Source: a bacterium (GTDB taxonomy: Bacteria > Bacillota > Clostridia > Lachnospirales > Lachnospiraceae). From it: a DNA stretch of 64,000 nucleotides. The translations under genes and the position numbers were made by a program. Under the pieces are notes generated by a model. It was not told the origin of the DNA and made no database searches. It saw nothing but the letters and a program-made list of their open reading frames with translations. Positions 1-7,827 of the stretch are shown one piece after another. Location of the stretch: the NCBI GenBank assembly GCA_004562765.1, contig SFRL01000016.1, positions 1 through 64,000 of the forward strand, read 5' to 3'. Every line of letters starts with the position of its first letter. Position 1 is the first letter of the stretch.

Positions 1-397
1 CACAGACCATACACAGCCTGCTCGATCAGCTGCGGAGACTGATGCGTGATCTTATACCATTTCTCATAAGTTGCCACATCCTTGATACGGTAATCCGCAC
101 TGAGATCGATAAATCTTGTCTTTTTCAACAGTTCCTCATTTAAGATACCACCGAGATAACCCTGCGGCGTCGCGGTAAAGATCACGTCCACCTGATCGGC
201 CAGTTCTTCGATGTTGTCGTCGAGGCACTTGTCTTCCACCAGTTCAAACATATTGCGATACACGCTTGCATATTTTTCATCCACATAGCTGCGTGAGCCG
301 TACCACTTGATCTCCACTTCTTTATGTCTAAGTAAAATGCGCACCAACTCTGCCCCTGCATAGCCAGTCGCTCCGATAATTCCTGCTTTTATCATTG
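1..397 (-). CDS. argC: N-acetyl-gamma-glutamyl-phosphate reductase, N-terminal part (window edge)
   Basis: Arginine biosynthesis enzyme that reduces N-acetylglutamyl phosphate to the semialdehyde with NADPH in the cytoplasm. About 132 codons are visible and the C-terminal two thirds, including the catalytic Cys, lie beyond the left edge. The protein begins MIKAGIIGATGYAGAEL, the NADP-binding GxxGxxG loop of the family, and continues with the conserved segments FTATPQG and IDLSADYRI. ATG at 397 is chosen because AAGGAG lies 12 nt upstream; an in-frame ATG at 409 directly abuts that ribosome site and is less likely. It is divergent from argG, and the shared intergenic region holds candidate arginine-repressor boxes and a leader hairpin, so joint control by arginine is expected. 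Confidence 0.93.
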
Positions 398-433
398 CTT
401 TATCCATCTCCTTATGTATATGTAACTGTTCGG

Positions 434-462
434 ATCACAGCTCGCTTTCGCATCGCTGTGAT
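434..462 (-). other. Hairpin in the argC leader
   Basis: Perfect 8-bp arms ATCACAGC/GCTGTGAT enclose a GC-GAAA-GC capped inner stem with GA-rich internal loops on the argC-coding strand, 37 nt before the argC start. No T-tract follows, so it is not a terminator. It may affect argC mRNA stability or translation; that role is inference. Confidence 0.45.
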
Positions 463-518
463 GTCTTTTCCTATCTTAGTACTATTTCCCCCATTCGTAA
501 AGGGTTTTTTGCAAATTT

Positions 519-577
519 TTGCATATTTTATGCATAATTATACATTTTTATTCTGTTTTATGCATATATTTTGCATA
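519..577. promoter_or_regulatory. Two candidate ArgR/AhrC boxes between argC and argG
   Basis: Two AT-rich near-palindromes, TTGCATATTTTATGCATAA (519-537) and TATGCATATATTTTGCATA (559-577), lie 40 bp apart between the divergent argC and argG genes. They resemble the TGAAT/ATTCA-like 18-bp boxes bound by arginine repressors of Gram-positive bacteria. The second ends 10 bp before the argG -35 element. Assignment to ArgR rests on gene context and is inference. Confidence 0.55.
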
Positions 578-586
578 TTTTTTCAG

Positions 587-615
587 TTGCACTGTACAAA
601 AAATTGATGTATGAT
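587..615 (+). promoter_or_regulatory. argG promoter
   Basis: TTGCAC (587-592), a 17-bp spacer and TATGAT (610-615) form a good sigma-A type promoter about 50 bp upstream of the argG start codon. Confidence 0.7.
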
Positions 616-664
616 GGTAACAGTTCGAAATCAAAAAATATTTACATAGAAAGGAACATCTACC

Positions 665-1888
665 ATGAAAGAAAAAGTTGTTTTGGCGTACTCAGGCGGA
701 CTGGACACAACCGCGATCATCCCCTGGTTAAAAGAGACCTATGATTACGAAGTGATCTGCTGCTGCATCGACTGCGGGCAGGAAGAGGAACTGGACGGAC
801 TGGAGGAGCGCGCCAAGCTCTCCGGCGCTTCCAAATTATATATTGAAGACATCACCGATGAGTTTGCAGAAGATTATATCGTTCCCTGCGTGATGGGAAG
901 CGCTGTTTACGAGCACAAATATCTGCTGGGAACCTCTATGGCCCGTCCCGGTATCGCAAAGAAGCTCGTAGAGATCGCCAGAAAAGAAAACGCAGTTGCC
1001 ATCTGCCACGGTGCAACCGGAAAGGGAAATGACCAGATCCGTTTTGAGCTGGGTATCAAGGCTCTCGCTCCTGACATTCAGATCATCGCTCCCTGGCGTG
1101 ATGACAAATGGCAGATGGATTCCCGTCAGGCAGAAATTGATTATTGTAAGGCACATGGCATCGATCTTCCCTTCGGAACCGACAGCAGCTACAGCCGCGA
1201 TCGTAACCTGTGGCACATCAGCCATGAGGGACTGGAACTGGAGGATCCTTCTCTTGAGCCCAACTACGAGCATCTGCTGGTACTTGGTGTCACACCGGAG
1301 AAGGCTCCCGATGAACCGGAGCTTGTGACCATGACTTTTGAGGCCGGCGTTCCGAAGTCTGTCAACGGAAAAGAGATGAAGGTTGCTGACATCATCCGTG
1401 AGCTGAACCGTCTTGGCGGAAAGCACGGCATTGGTATCGTTGACATCGTGGAGAACCGCGTGGTAGGTATGAAGAGCCGCGGCGTGTATGAGACTCCCGG
1501 TGGAACCATCCTGATGGAGGCACATGACCAGTTAGAAGAGCTGATCCTTGACCGTGAGACCATGGCTGCAAAGCTTGAGATGGGCAAGCGTCTGGCACAG
1601 ACCTGTTACGAAGGAAAGTGGTTCACACCGCTGCGTGAGGCTCAGCAGGCGTTTATTGAGTCCACCCAGAAATACGTCACCGGTGAAGTAAAATTCAAAC
1701 TTTACAAAGGAAACATCACAAAGGCAGGAACGACTTCTCCGTACTCTCTCTACAGCGAGACGCTGGCAAGCTTTACGACCGGCGATCAGTATGATCATCA
1801 CGATGCCCAGGGCTTCATCACCCTGTTTGGTCTGCCGTCCAAGGTACGTGCACTGAAAATGATCGAAGTAAACAAGAACAAAAAATAA
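665..1888 (+). CDS. argG: Argininosuccinate synthase
   Basis: Joins citrulline and aspartate with ATP to make argininosuccinate, the penultimate step of arginine synthesis. The 407-residue length is normal for the family. The N-terminal AYSGGLDTTAI is the ATP-pyrophosphatase P-loop (SGGLD[TV]S type), followed by the citrulline/aspartate-binding segments around GATGKGNDQIRFE and a C-terminal region ending in SLYSETLASF. ATG at 665 follows GAAAGGAAC. It is monocistronic, with its own promoter, candidate ArgR boxes upstream and a strong bidirectional terminator downstream. No argH follows in this window. The antisense reading frames over this gene are shadows. Confidence 0.98.
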   Translation: MKEKVVLAYSGGLDTTAIIPWLKETYDYEVICCCIDCGQEEELDGLEERAKLSGASKLYIEDITDEFAEDYIVPCVMGSAVYEHKYLLGTSMARPGIAKKLVEIARKENAVAICHGATGKGNDQIRFELGIKALAPDIQIIAPWRDDKWQMDSRQAEIDYCKAHGIDLPFGTDSSYSRDRNLWHISHEGLELEDPSLEPNYEHLLVLGVTPEKAPDEPELVTMTFEAGVPKSVNGKEMKVADIIRELNRLGGKHGIGIVDIVENRVVGMKSRGVYETPGGTILMEAHDQLEELILDRETMAAKLEMGKRLAQTCYEGKWFTPLREAQQAFIESTQKYVTGEVKFKLYKGNITKAGTTSPYSLYSETLASFTTGDQYDHHDAQGFITLFGLPSKVRALKMIEVNKNKK

Positions 1889-1908
1889 ATAGCATCACGC
1901 AAAAAAGT

Positions 1909-1947
1909 ACCCCCGGAAGATATATCAGACTTCCGGGGGTTGTTTTT
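1909..1947. terminator. Bidirectional terminator between argG and the GNAT gene
   Basis: A stem of CCCCCGGAAG (1910-1919) and CTTCCGGGGG (1930-1939) with a 10-nt loop is followed by T-rich runs on both strands. It serves argG on the plus strand and the GNAT gene on the minus strand. Confidence 0.9.
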
Positions 1948-1985
1948 GATTCTATCGTTTCGTAAGCTTCGAATGTTTCGAATGA

Positions 1986-2867
1986 CTATTTGGTCAGATC
2001 CAGCACCGCACGCATCAGTCCGGTGGACTTGCTTGACGGAAGCAGTTTTTTCACTAATCCCGCAGAAGACTCCGTCAGTGTAGGAATCTCCAGCACGGTT
2101 TCTCCGGGAAACCGATCCAAAAGAGCCTTTGCCGCAGACTGTAACACAGCCATACCGGCCGCCGTACTGCCGTCTGCCACAAAAAACTGGGACAGGTAGA
2201 TCCCCTGTTCTCCCATCGCATGAAAGATCGCACATGCCTTTGGTTCCAGTTTTCCATTGAGCAGCACATAGCTGCAATCAGGCAGTGCCTGTCCCATTTC
2301 CTCCAGACTAAGATCATCCACACGGTTTCGTTTCAATTCCTCCGCCAGCTGGCGCAAGGTCGTATCCGAAGTACCATTTAAGCTGCGCAGGATATATCCC
2401 TCCGGCACAGACTTTTTCCGCTTCAAAAGCGGACTGTCCGCAAGCTCTGATACCGGCAGTCGGAAGGTCTGCGCCTGCTCATCTGTCTTGATCTCAAAAC
2501 CGGCCTTTATAAGTAATGCTTCCACACCTTCCGTCTCCGGCATAAAGGAAGCGATCACGCCTTTGAGATTTCCTTCTGTCTCTGACAGCACTGCCTCCAA
2601 AAGCTCCATCAGAAGTGTTCCTCCAAGCTTCCTCCGGCGATAGGCCGGAGCCACATACAGGCTGATGATCTCGAGGATCGCCTCATCCTCCGGTGAAAAG
2701 TTGGCACAAACGGCTGCTCTTGCTTTTCCTTCTTCCACAAGCGCCAAGCCAAAGGCCTCATTATTTTTAATGTATGTAACCGCTTCTGCTGTCAGCAGTG
2801 GCGCTGCATGATCCGCCTCATCCGGCCCGATCCCATACAGCTGAACCTCCGGTAATTCCTGTTTCAT
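1986..2867 (-). CDS. GNAT-family N-acetyltransferase (cassette 1)
   Basis: A 293-residue protein with an N-terminal GNAT fold: the segment YVAPAYRRRKLGGTLLMELL (about residues 97-116) is the acetyl-CoA-binding motif A, and the fold ends near AGFEI. A second, more diverged domain fills residues 150-293 and includes CSYVLLNGKLEPKACAIF, also GNAT-like in pattern. The acceptor cannot be told from sequence. The start at 2867 has AGGAG 10 nt upstream. It lies 16 bp downstream of the large orphan protein at 2884-4647 and is clearly cotranscribed with it. A paralogue at 4832-5666 has the same position behind the paralogous orphan protein. The constant pairing suggests that the acetyltransferase acts on, or protects against, the orphan protein; that is inference. 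Confidence 0.88.
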   Translation of the reverse strand: MKQELPEVQLYGIGPDEADHAAPLLTAEAVTYIKNNEAFGLALVEEGKARAAVCANFSPEDEAILEIISLYVAPAYRRRKLGGTLLMELLEAVLSETEGNLKGVIASFMPETEGVEALLIKAGFEIKTDEQAQTFRLPVSELADSPLLKRKKSVPEGYILRSLNGTSDTTLRQLAEELKRNRVDDLSLEEMGQALPDCSYVLLNGKLEPKACAIFHAMGEQGIYLSQFFVADGSTAAGMAVLQSAAKALLDRFPGETVLEIPTLTESSAGLVKKLLPSSKSTGLMRAVLDLTK

Positions 2868-2883
2868 CTGTCATGTTCTCCTA

Positions 2884-4647
2884 TTATACCAATTCGCCGT
2901 ATATGTTTCTGCGTATACCCACGATCTGGTTGAAAGTCTGCCATTCCTGATAACCCATTTCCTTTCCCGCCAACAGCCTCATGAGCTGCTTTGCATTCTC
3001 AGATCCCATGTCCTCCGGCTGTCCTTTAGCAGATTTCAGGTCCCGCGGCTGCTGCCATTGGAGCATTTTTTTCTCCAGCGCTATCAAGGTTTCAGCGATA
3101 TAATTGGCAGATTCTCCACTCAGATCGCATTGACGTCCTCCGTACTTCACACCCACTTCGTCTGTTCGCTGTGCTCCAAGACTGGATGCTTTTTCCTGTG
3201 TTGCAAATAGATCATGGGTATGACCCATCTGATTCATCACGCCGGCTGCATCGGATTCCAGACCCATGAGCATCACGCCGTAGTGTTCTGCATCCGCTTC
3301 TTTGTACATGGAATAAAAGTGTCCGCAGCTGCCGTCATTGCTGAGTAACTCTCCACCGACGCCGTTGTTGCCCAGACCGCCGATGGCACAATTCATTCCA
3401 CGCTGTCCGGTAAAGTTGAAGTGCACTTTTTTCTCCTCAACAGGTATCTGCTTCCCCCGTTCCTTCTGTATCAGCCGCCCCCAATAATCTTTTTCGACCT
3501 TTCTGCGCTCAATATCATGGGTAGAGGACATACGACTGTTATCCTGCGCATCATTGTTTCCGTTGACCGTATAGATTGCATTCCACATCCTTTGATGCGC
3601 CTGAGCATTGTCAATACTACTCTTCTCTTCCAATCTGGGAAGTGTCAGAGCGACTCTGGAACAATGGCTGAGTGCCACTGCCATGGTTTTGTCCCACGAA
3701 GCCCACACCTCATTTCCATTTTCATCCTTTATGACCTTATAAAAATCTGACATTTGCATAAGCAGCAAACGTTTCGCGAGCTGTATCTGCTGTGCGCTGT
3801 TGGCTTTCATAGCATCAGCTGCATCTCCATACGGATCTTTTGATTTCTTTTTACGATAGTAAGAGGCAACCGTCGTCATATCAGGTACATGTGTCAACGT
3901 AGCCACCATGACCTCTGTAGACATTGCTTCATCCAGTTCACGATACAAATCAATCGCCCAATCCGGCATGCCTCTGGTTTTCTGTGCAAGAGAGAATCCG
4001 AGACGCAGCGCAGGATCCAGAAACATACTGACACCTTCTGAATGCTCCCTATAATAACTCATGATCTCATCCACTGTTGTATGTTCGTTGATATGAAAAT
4101 ATTCGTGAAATTTTTCCAGTGCACTTGTAGCTACCCTGTTTCTCATGAGTTCATCCAGATTTTCAAAATTGGAATAATCATGCTCCTCAATAATCCTTCG
4201 CAACGTTTCACCACGTGTCAGCTTAGAATGCGGAAGGACTTCCTTTTCCCAATGCTCACGATCCTTTTTGTCAAAATCACCAAATATCATCTTATTCAGA
4301 TCTTTTGCTGAAACAAGCCCAGGTCTTTCCTTTGCATCATCTACCTTCATATGATACCACTCTCTGAAATCTTTATTTCGACGCTTTCGCTGCTTCCAGC
4401 TCAATTTTTCCTCCGCAGGAGGCTGCTTTCCTTCCACAGCCGTCCCGGAAAGCGGATTAAAACGCTCCATAAAATCCGAATAGGACGTATCTATCGTCAC
4501 AGTATTATACGTTTCCGTCTCCTGGTACACCGGCTGAACCACTTTCTGCTGTTGCTGGGGGTTCTGCTGCTGATTCACTACAATGTTTTGCTTTACCTGT
4601 TGTTTTTTAATCTGATACTGCCCGTTCGAGCTTCCTGGATTACACAT
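2884..4647 (-). CDS. Large protein of unknown family with Cys/His-rich C-terminal core (cassette 1)
   Basis: A 587-residue protein I do not recognise. Order: MCNPGSSNGQ start; a Q/N-rich, probably disordered stretch to about residue 70; a basic segment (PPAEEKLSWKQRKRR); a helical middle with HSKLTRGET and DPALRLGFSLAQK; then a conserved core at about 414-507 containing GQRGMNC, NDGSCGHFYSMYKEADA, NQMGHTHD and KYGGRQC; and a short helical tail. No signal peptide, membrane segment or lipobox is seen. About 79 of 94 core residues are identical in the paralogue at 5697-7376, far more than in the N-terminal halves, so the core is the likely active unit. Cys420, Cys441, His443, His476, His478 and Cys507 are shared. 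AAAGGAG lies 9 nt before the ATG. A toxin, secreted effector or novel enzyme are all possible. Confidence 0.85.
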   Translation of the reverse strand: MCNPGSSNGQYQIKKQQVKQNIVVNQQQNPQQQQKVVQPVYQETETYNTVTIDTSYSDFMERFNPLSGTAVEGKQPPAEEKLSWKQRKRRNKDFREWYHMKVDDAKERPGLVSAKDLNKMIFGDFDKKDREHWEKEVLPHSKLTRGETLRRIIEEHDYSNFENLDELMRNRVATSALEKFHEYFHINEHTTVDEIMSYYREHSEGVSMFLDPALRLGFSLAQKTRGMPDWAIDLYRELDEAMSTEVMVATLTHVPDMTTVASYYRKKKSKDPYGDAADAMKANSAQQIQLAKRLLLMQMSDFYKVIKDENGNEVWASWDKTMAVALSHCSRVALTLPRLEEKSSIDNAQAHQRMWNAIYTVNGNNDAQDNSRMSSTHDIERRKVEKDYWGRLIQKERGKQIPVEEKKVHFNFTGQRGMNCAIGGLGNNGVGGELLSNDGSCGHFYSMYKEADAEHYGVMLMGLESDAAGVMNQMGHTHDLFATQEKASSLGAQRTDEVGVKYGGRQCDLSGESANYIAETLIALEKKMLQWQQPRDLKSAKGQPEDMGSENAKQLMRLLAGKEMGYQEWQTFNQIVGIRRNIYGELV

Positions 4648-4738
4648 TGCCTGTCACTCCTTTCATTGGTCATATAACTTACGACAGCCGCAATCTTCTT
4701 CTGTCATCACCTTAGTTTTAGTTTACCATATTTATGAA

Positions 4739-4756
4739 AGTTTTGGTGCAAAAAAT
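4739..4756. repeat. 18-bp block shared with the right cassette (copy 1)
   Basis: AGTTTTGGTGCAAAAAAT matches 17 of 18 bases at 7810-7827. Both copies sit immediately after a terminator hairpin and roughly 100-110 bp before the first gene of their cassette (reading the minus strand). It may mark a duplication boundary or a shared regulatory site. Confidence 0.6.
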
Positions 4757-4767
4757 ATGAGATACTA

Positions 4768-4815
4768 AATTACCCCTCCCAGATCAGATCACATCTGGTT
4801 CGGGAGGGGTTTTCT
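4768..4815. terminator. Terminator after the right GNAT gene
   Basis: ACCCCTCCC (about 4769-4777) pairs with GGGAGGGGT (about 4803-4811), with a further short stem inside (CCAGAT/ATCTGG). It follows the stop of the GNAT gene at 4832 on the minus strand. The T-run is better on the plus strand (TTTTCTT), so it may work both ways. Confidence 0.7.
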
Positions 4816-4831
4816 TATCGGTTTTATACAA

Positions 4832-5666
4832 TTACTTTGTCAGATCCAGCACTGCACGCATCAGTCCGGTAGCCTCGCTTGCAGGAAGCAGCTTTTTCAC
4901 TAATGCAGCAGAAGACTCCGTCAGTACGGGGATCTCCAACACGGTTTCTCCGGAAAACCGGTCCAAAAGAGCCTTTGCCGCAGACTGTAACACAGCCATA
5001 CCCGCCGCCGTACTGCCGTCTGCCGCAAAAAACTGGGACAGGTAGATCCCATGCTCTCCCATCGCATGAAAGATCGCGCATGCCTTTGGTTCCAGTTTTT
5101 CATTGAGCAACACAAAGCTGCAGTCAGGCAATGCATGCTCCATTTCTTCCGGTTCAAGATCATCCACATTGTTTCGTTTTAATTCCTCCGCCAGCTGGCG
5201 CAGTGTCGTATCTGAAGCACCCTGTAAGCTACGCAGGATACATCCCTCCGGCACAGATTTTTTCCGCTTCAAAAGCGGACTGTCCGCAAGCTCTGATACC
5301 GGCAAACGGAAGGTCTGCACCTGCTCATCTGTTTGGATCTCAAAACCGGCCTTTGTAAGTAATGCTTCCACGCCTTCTGTCTCCGGCAAAAAGGATGCAG
5401 TAACGCCTCTAAGCTCTCCAGCTGTCTCTGACATCACTTCCTCCAAAAGCTCCATCAGAAGTGTTCCTCCAAGCTTCCTCCGGCGATGATCCGGAGCCAC
5501 ATACAGGCTGATGATCTCAAGGATCGCATCATCCTCCGGTGTAAAGCCGGCACAAACGGCTGCTCTTACTTCTCCTTCTTCCACGAGAGCCATTCCAAAG
5601 GCCTCGTTGTTTTTAATATATGTAACCGCTTCTGCCGTCAGCCTCCGGTAATTCTTCAAATTTCAT
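4832..5666 (-). pseudogene. GNAT acetyltransferase paralogue with a 5' frameshifting deletion (cassette 2)
   Basis: Close paralogue of the GNAT protein at 1986-2867 with the same two-part layout and motif YVAPDHRRRKLGGTLL. AGGAGG precedes ATG at 5666, whose first codons (MKFEELPE) match the sister start (MKQELPE). Directly after this the sister's next 50 bp are absent, and because 50 is not a multiple of three this frame stops after 17 codons. The long frame can start only at TTG 5659 (12 nt after AGGAGG), giving 275 residues that lack about 20 N-terminal residues before LTAEAVTYIKNNEAFG. So it is either a restarted, still functional protein or a fresh pseudogene; the rest of the frame is intact. 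It lies 30 bp after the orphan gene at 5697. Confidence 0.75.
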
Positions 5667-5696
5667 ACATACCTCCTATTCTAGCTGATCAGATCA

Positions 5697-7376
5697 TCAG
5701 GGACGGGCACCGATACCAACGTTGTCGTCCACACCCAAAATCCCTCGTAAGCGAGTCCACTGCTGCGCATCCAGTTTCTTGCCTGCAAGCATACTCATGA
5801 CATCACGGGCCTCCGTCTGCCCCATTCCGCCGTTTGCCTGCCATTCAAGCATTTTGTGTTCCAGCGCAAGCATCCAGGTGGTAATATCCATTGCAGACAT
5901 CTCATTTAAAAGGCACTGACGTCCACCATATTTATCTCCCACTTCGTCTGTCCGCTGTCCGCCAAGGCTGGATGCCTTTTCCGGAGTCGCATGCCAGTCA
6001 TGGGTGTGCCCCATCTGGTTGGTCACCCCATTGGCATCGGATTCCAGACCCATCAGCATGGTTCCGTAATGTGTTGCATCCGCCTCCTTGTACATAGAGT
6101 AAAAATGCCCGCAGCTGCCGTCATTGGCGATCGTTTTTCCACTGACACCTCCGTTTCCAAGGCCACCGATCGCACAGTTCATACCGCGTTGCCCGGTCAG
6201 ATTAAACCACACCTTCTTCTCTTTACTACCCGTGGTTCCCACCTCAAAAGCCTTTCTCCGCTCGATGGAATGCGTGGAACTGGCACGGGAATTATCTTCC
6301 GCAGTATTAGATCCGTTGACCGTATAGATGGCTCTCCACATATTTTGCTGGTGAAGGACGTTACTGTTTCCCGCATCCTGCTTTGGCAACGTCAGGACAA
6401 CACGCGAACAATGGCTGAGCGCTACTGCCATAGATTTATTCCATGGAGTCGATGTCGCATTTTTATTCTTGTCCGTAGTGATCATTTGAAAATCAGAGAG
6501 CTGCATCAAAAGAAGGCGCTTTGCAATCTGTATCTGCTGCGCCTTATTGGCTCTGATCGCTTTATCTGCATCACCCTGCGGATCTTTTGACCCCTTCTTT
6601 CGAAAATATTCCCTAACAGCTGACTCATTAGCCTGATGAGTCAGCGTAGCCTCCATCACAGCAGTGGTCATCGCTTCGTCCAGTTCACGATATTTTTGCT
6701 TCTCCCATCTATCCGTTGTCGGATCCTTCTGTGCAAGAGACAAACCCAGGCGCAGCGCGGGATCAAGAAGTCTGCTGACACCGTTTTCGCTATTTTTTAT
6801 AGCATTGACGATCTCTTCTACCGAACTGCGTTGGACAATAAAAAATTCATCCCTGAATTTCTTCAATGCCTGTGTTGCCACCAGGTTACGCATGACCAGA
6901 TCCAGATTTTCAAAATTTGAATAATCGCCATAATCAAGGATCATACGCATCGTCTCACCACGTGTAAGCTTTGAGTGAGAAAGGGTTTTATTCGCCCACT
7001 GATCCCGGCCCTGCTTTGTCTGGAATCTGGGCAGATTCCTCACTTCTTCTTCGGTCACAAAACGCGGGTTCTCCTTCAGTTCCTTTTTCAATTTACCGTA
7101 TTCCTTTATCCGGCGTCTACGCTCCTTCCTACCGACTTTCTCCTCTGCCGGAGGCGGCCCGCCTGCCACCGGGGTAGCCGGAAGTGGTTTCAGGTGTTGC
7201 ATAAAACGTTCATACAATGATTCCCGTTTCTGTACCTGCTGCTGGTTAGCATTCTCATATTGCGGATCCGCCACCTGCCGCTGTTCCTGCTGATGTTCCT
7301 CCGCCACCATGTTTCGCTCTACCTGCTTCGCGCGGTCCTTATATATTTGGCCATCAGGTGAACCTGTTCTACACAT
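5697..7376 (-). CDS. Large protein of unknown family, paralogue of 2884-4647 (cassette 2)
   Basis: 559 residues from ATG 7376. I prefer this over ATG 7385 because AAAGGAG then stands 9 nt upstream, and because the protein then begins MCRTGSPDGQIY, matching MCNPGSSNGQY of the sister. Same layout: Q/E-rich N-terminus, basic linker (PPAEEKVGRKERRRR), helical middle (HSKLTRGET, DPALRLGLSLAQK), then the near-identical core with GQRGMNC, NDGSCGHFYSMYKEADA, NQMGHTHD and GGRQC, and a tail MLAGKK..QQW. No signal peptide or membrane segment. It follows the HTH gene by about 50 bp and precedes the frameshifted GNAT copy. Function unknown; the conserved Cys and His residues hint at catalysis or metal binding, which is inference. 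Confidence 0.85.
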   Translation of the reverse strand: MCRTGSPDGQIYKDRAKQVERNMVAEEHQQEQRQVADPQYENANQQQVQKRESLYERFMQHLKPLPATPVAGGPPPAEEKVGRKERRRRIKEYGKLKKELKENPRFVTEEEVRNLPRFQTKQGRDQWANKTLSHSKLTRGETMRMILDYGDYSNFENLDLVMRNLVATQALKKFRDEFFIVQRSSVEEIVNAIKNSENGVSRLLDPALRLGLSLAQKDPTTDRWEKQKYRELDEAMTTAVMEATLTHQANESAVREYFRKKGSKDPQGDADKAIRANKAQQIQIAKRLLLMQLSDFQMITTDKNKNATSTPWNKSMAVALSHCSRVVLTLPKQDAGNSNVLHQQNMWRAIYTVNGSNTAEDNSRASSTHSIERRKAFEVGTTGSKEKKVWFNLTGQRGMNCAIGGLGNGGVSGKTIANDGSCGHFYSMYKEADATHYGTMLMGLESDANGVTNQMGHTHDWHATPEKASSLGGQRTDEVGDKYGGRQCLLNEMSAMDITTWMLALEHKMLEWQANGGMGQTEARDVMSMLAGKKLDAQQWTRLRGILGVDDNVGIGARP

Positions 7377-7427
7377 TCTAAACATCTCCTTTCTCTGTAC
7401 ATTTTTTCATCAATTGCCCACCATCTC

Positions 7428-7700
7428 TTATGACATTTCCTGCAGTTTGTCATAGTATTCCTTATACCTGTAGATCGTCCGTTGGCTGACATTCTGCCGT
7501 TTTGCGATATCGACGATGCTCATGCCGTTTTCAAAGCATGTGACAAAATCATTGTACGCGTTCATCCATTTTTCATTATGCTTCTTTCTTCCGCTCATTT
7601 TCCGGTTTCTGGCAGCCTCCAGTTCCTCGCGCAAATAAGCGTTCTCCTTTTCCAACTTTTCAATTTTTTTCAGGGCTTCTTCTAATGTTGTGATCTTCAT
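7428..7700 (-). CDS. Small coiled-coil/helix-turn-helix DNA-binding protein
   Basis: 90 residues from ATG 7700, which follows AGGAGGGGGAAA; an upstream in-frame GTG-type start would swallow this ribosome site. The N-terminus is a heptad coiled coil (LEEALKKIEKLEKENAYLREEL), the middle is basic (SGRKKHNEKW), and the C-terminus is a resolvase/IS3-like HTH (GMSIVDIAKRQNVSQRTIYRYKEYY). This form occurs in clostridial accessory DNA; it carries no catalytic domain. It is the first gene of the right cassette, about 50 bp before the orphan protein, and may be its regulator. The left cassette has no counterpart. Confidence 0.75.
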   Translation of the reverse strand: MKITTLEEALKKIEKLEKENAYLREELEAARNRKMSGRKKHNEKWMNAYNDFVTCFENGMSIVDIAKRQNVSQRTIYRYKEYYDKLQEMS

Positions 7701-7729
7701 TTTCCCCCTCCTAAACAAATCCTGCTTTT

Positions 7730-7758
7730 ATTTTATCACAACTTCCGGGACGGGTCAA
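7730..7758 (-). promoter_or_regulatory. Promoter of the HTH/orphan/GNAT cassette 2
   Basis: On the minus strand TTGACC (7758-7753), a 17-bp spacer and TAAAAT (7735-7730) lie about 30 bp before the ATG at 7700. Confidence 0.75.
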
Positions 7759-7809
7759 ACCGATTTTGTCATCTCCCAAGAAATTTGCGTAACTGTTCAG
7801 TACCTTTGC

Positions 7810-7827
7810 AGTTCTGGTGCAAAAAAT
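7810..7827. repeat. 18-bp block shared with the left cassette (copy 2)
   Basis: AGTTCTGGTGCAAAAAAT, one mismatch from 4739-4756, upstream of the cassette 2 promoter and next to a terminator. Confidence 0.6.

Noticed and set aside
398..664. Riboswitch or T-box in the argC/argG region
   Set aside because: No T-box sequence (NTGGNACC-like) or known aptamer pattern is visible; the single hairpin is too short.
836..1587. Long antisense frames over argG
   Set aside because: argG is certain on the plus strand; these frames lack ribosome sites and family features and arise from its codon bias.
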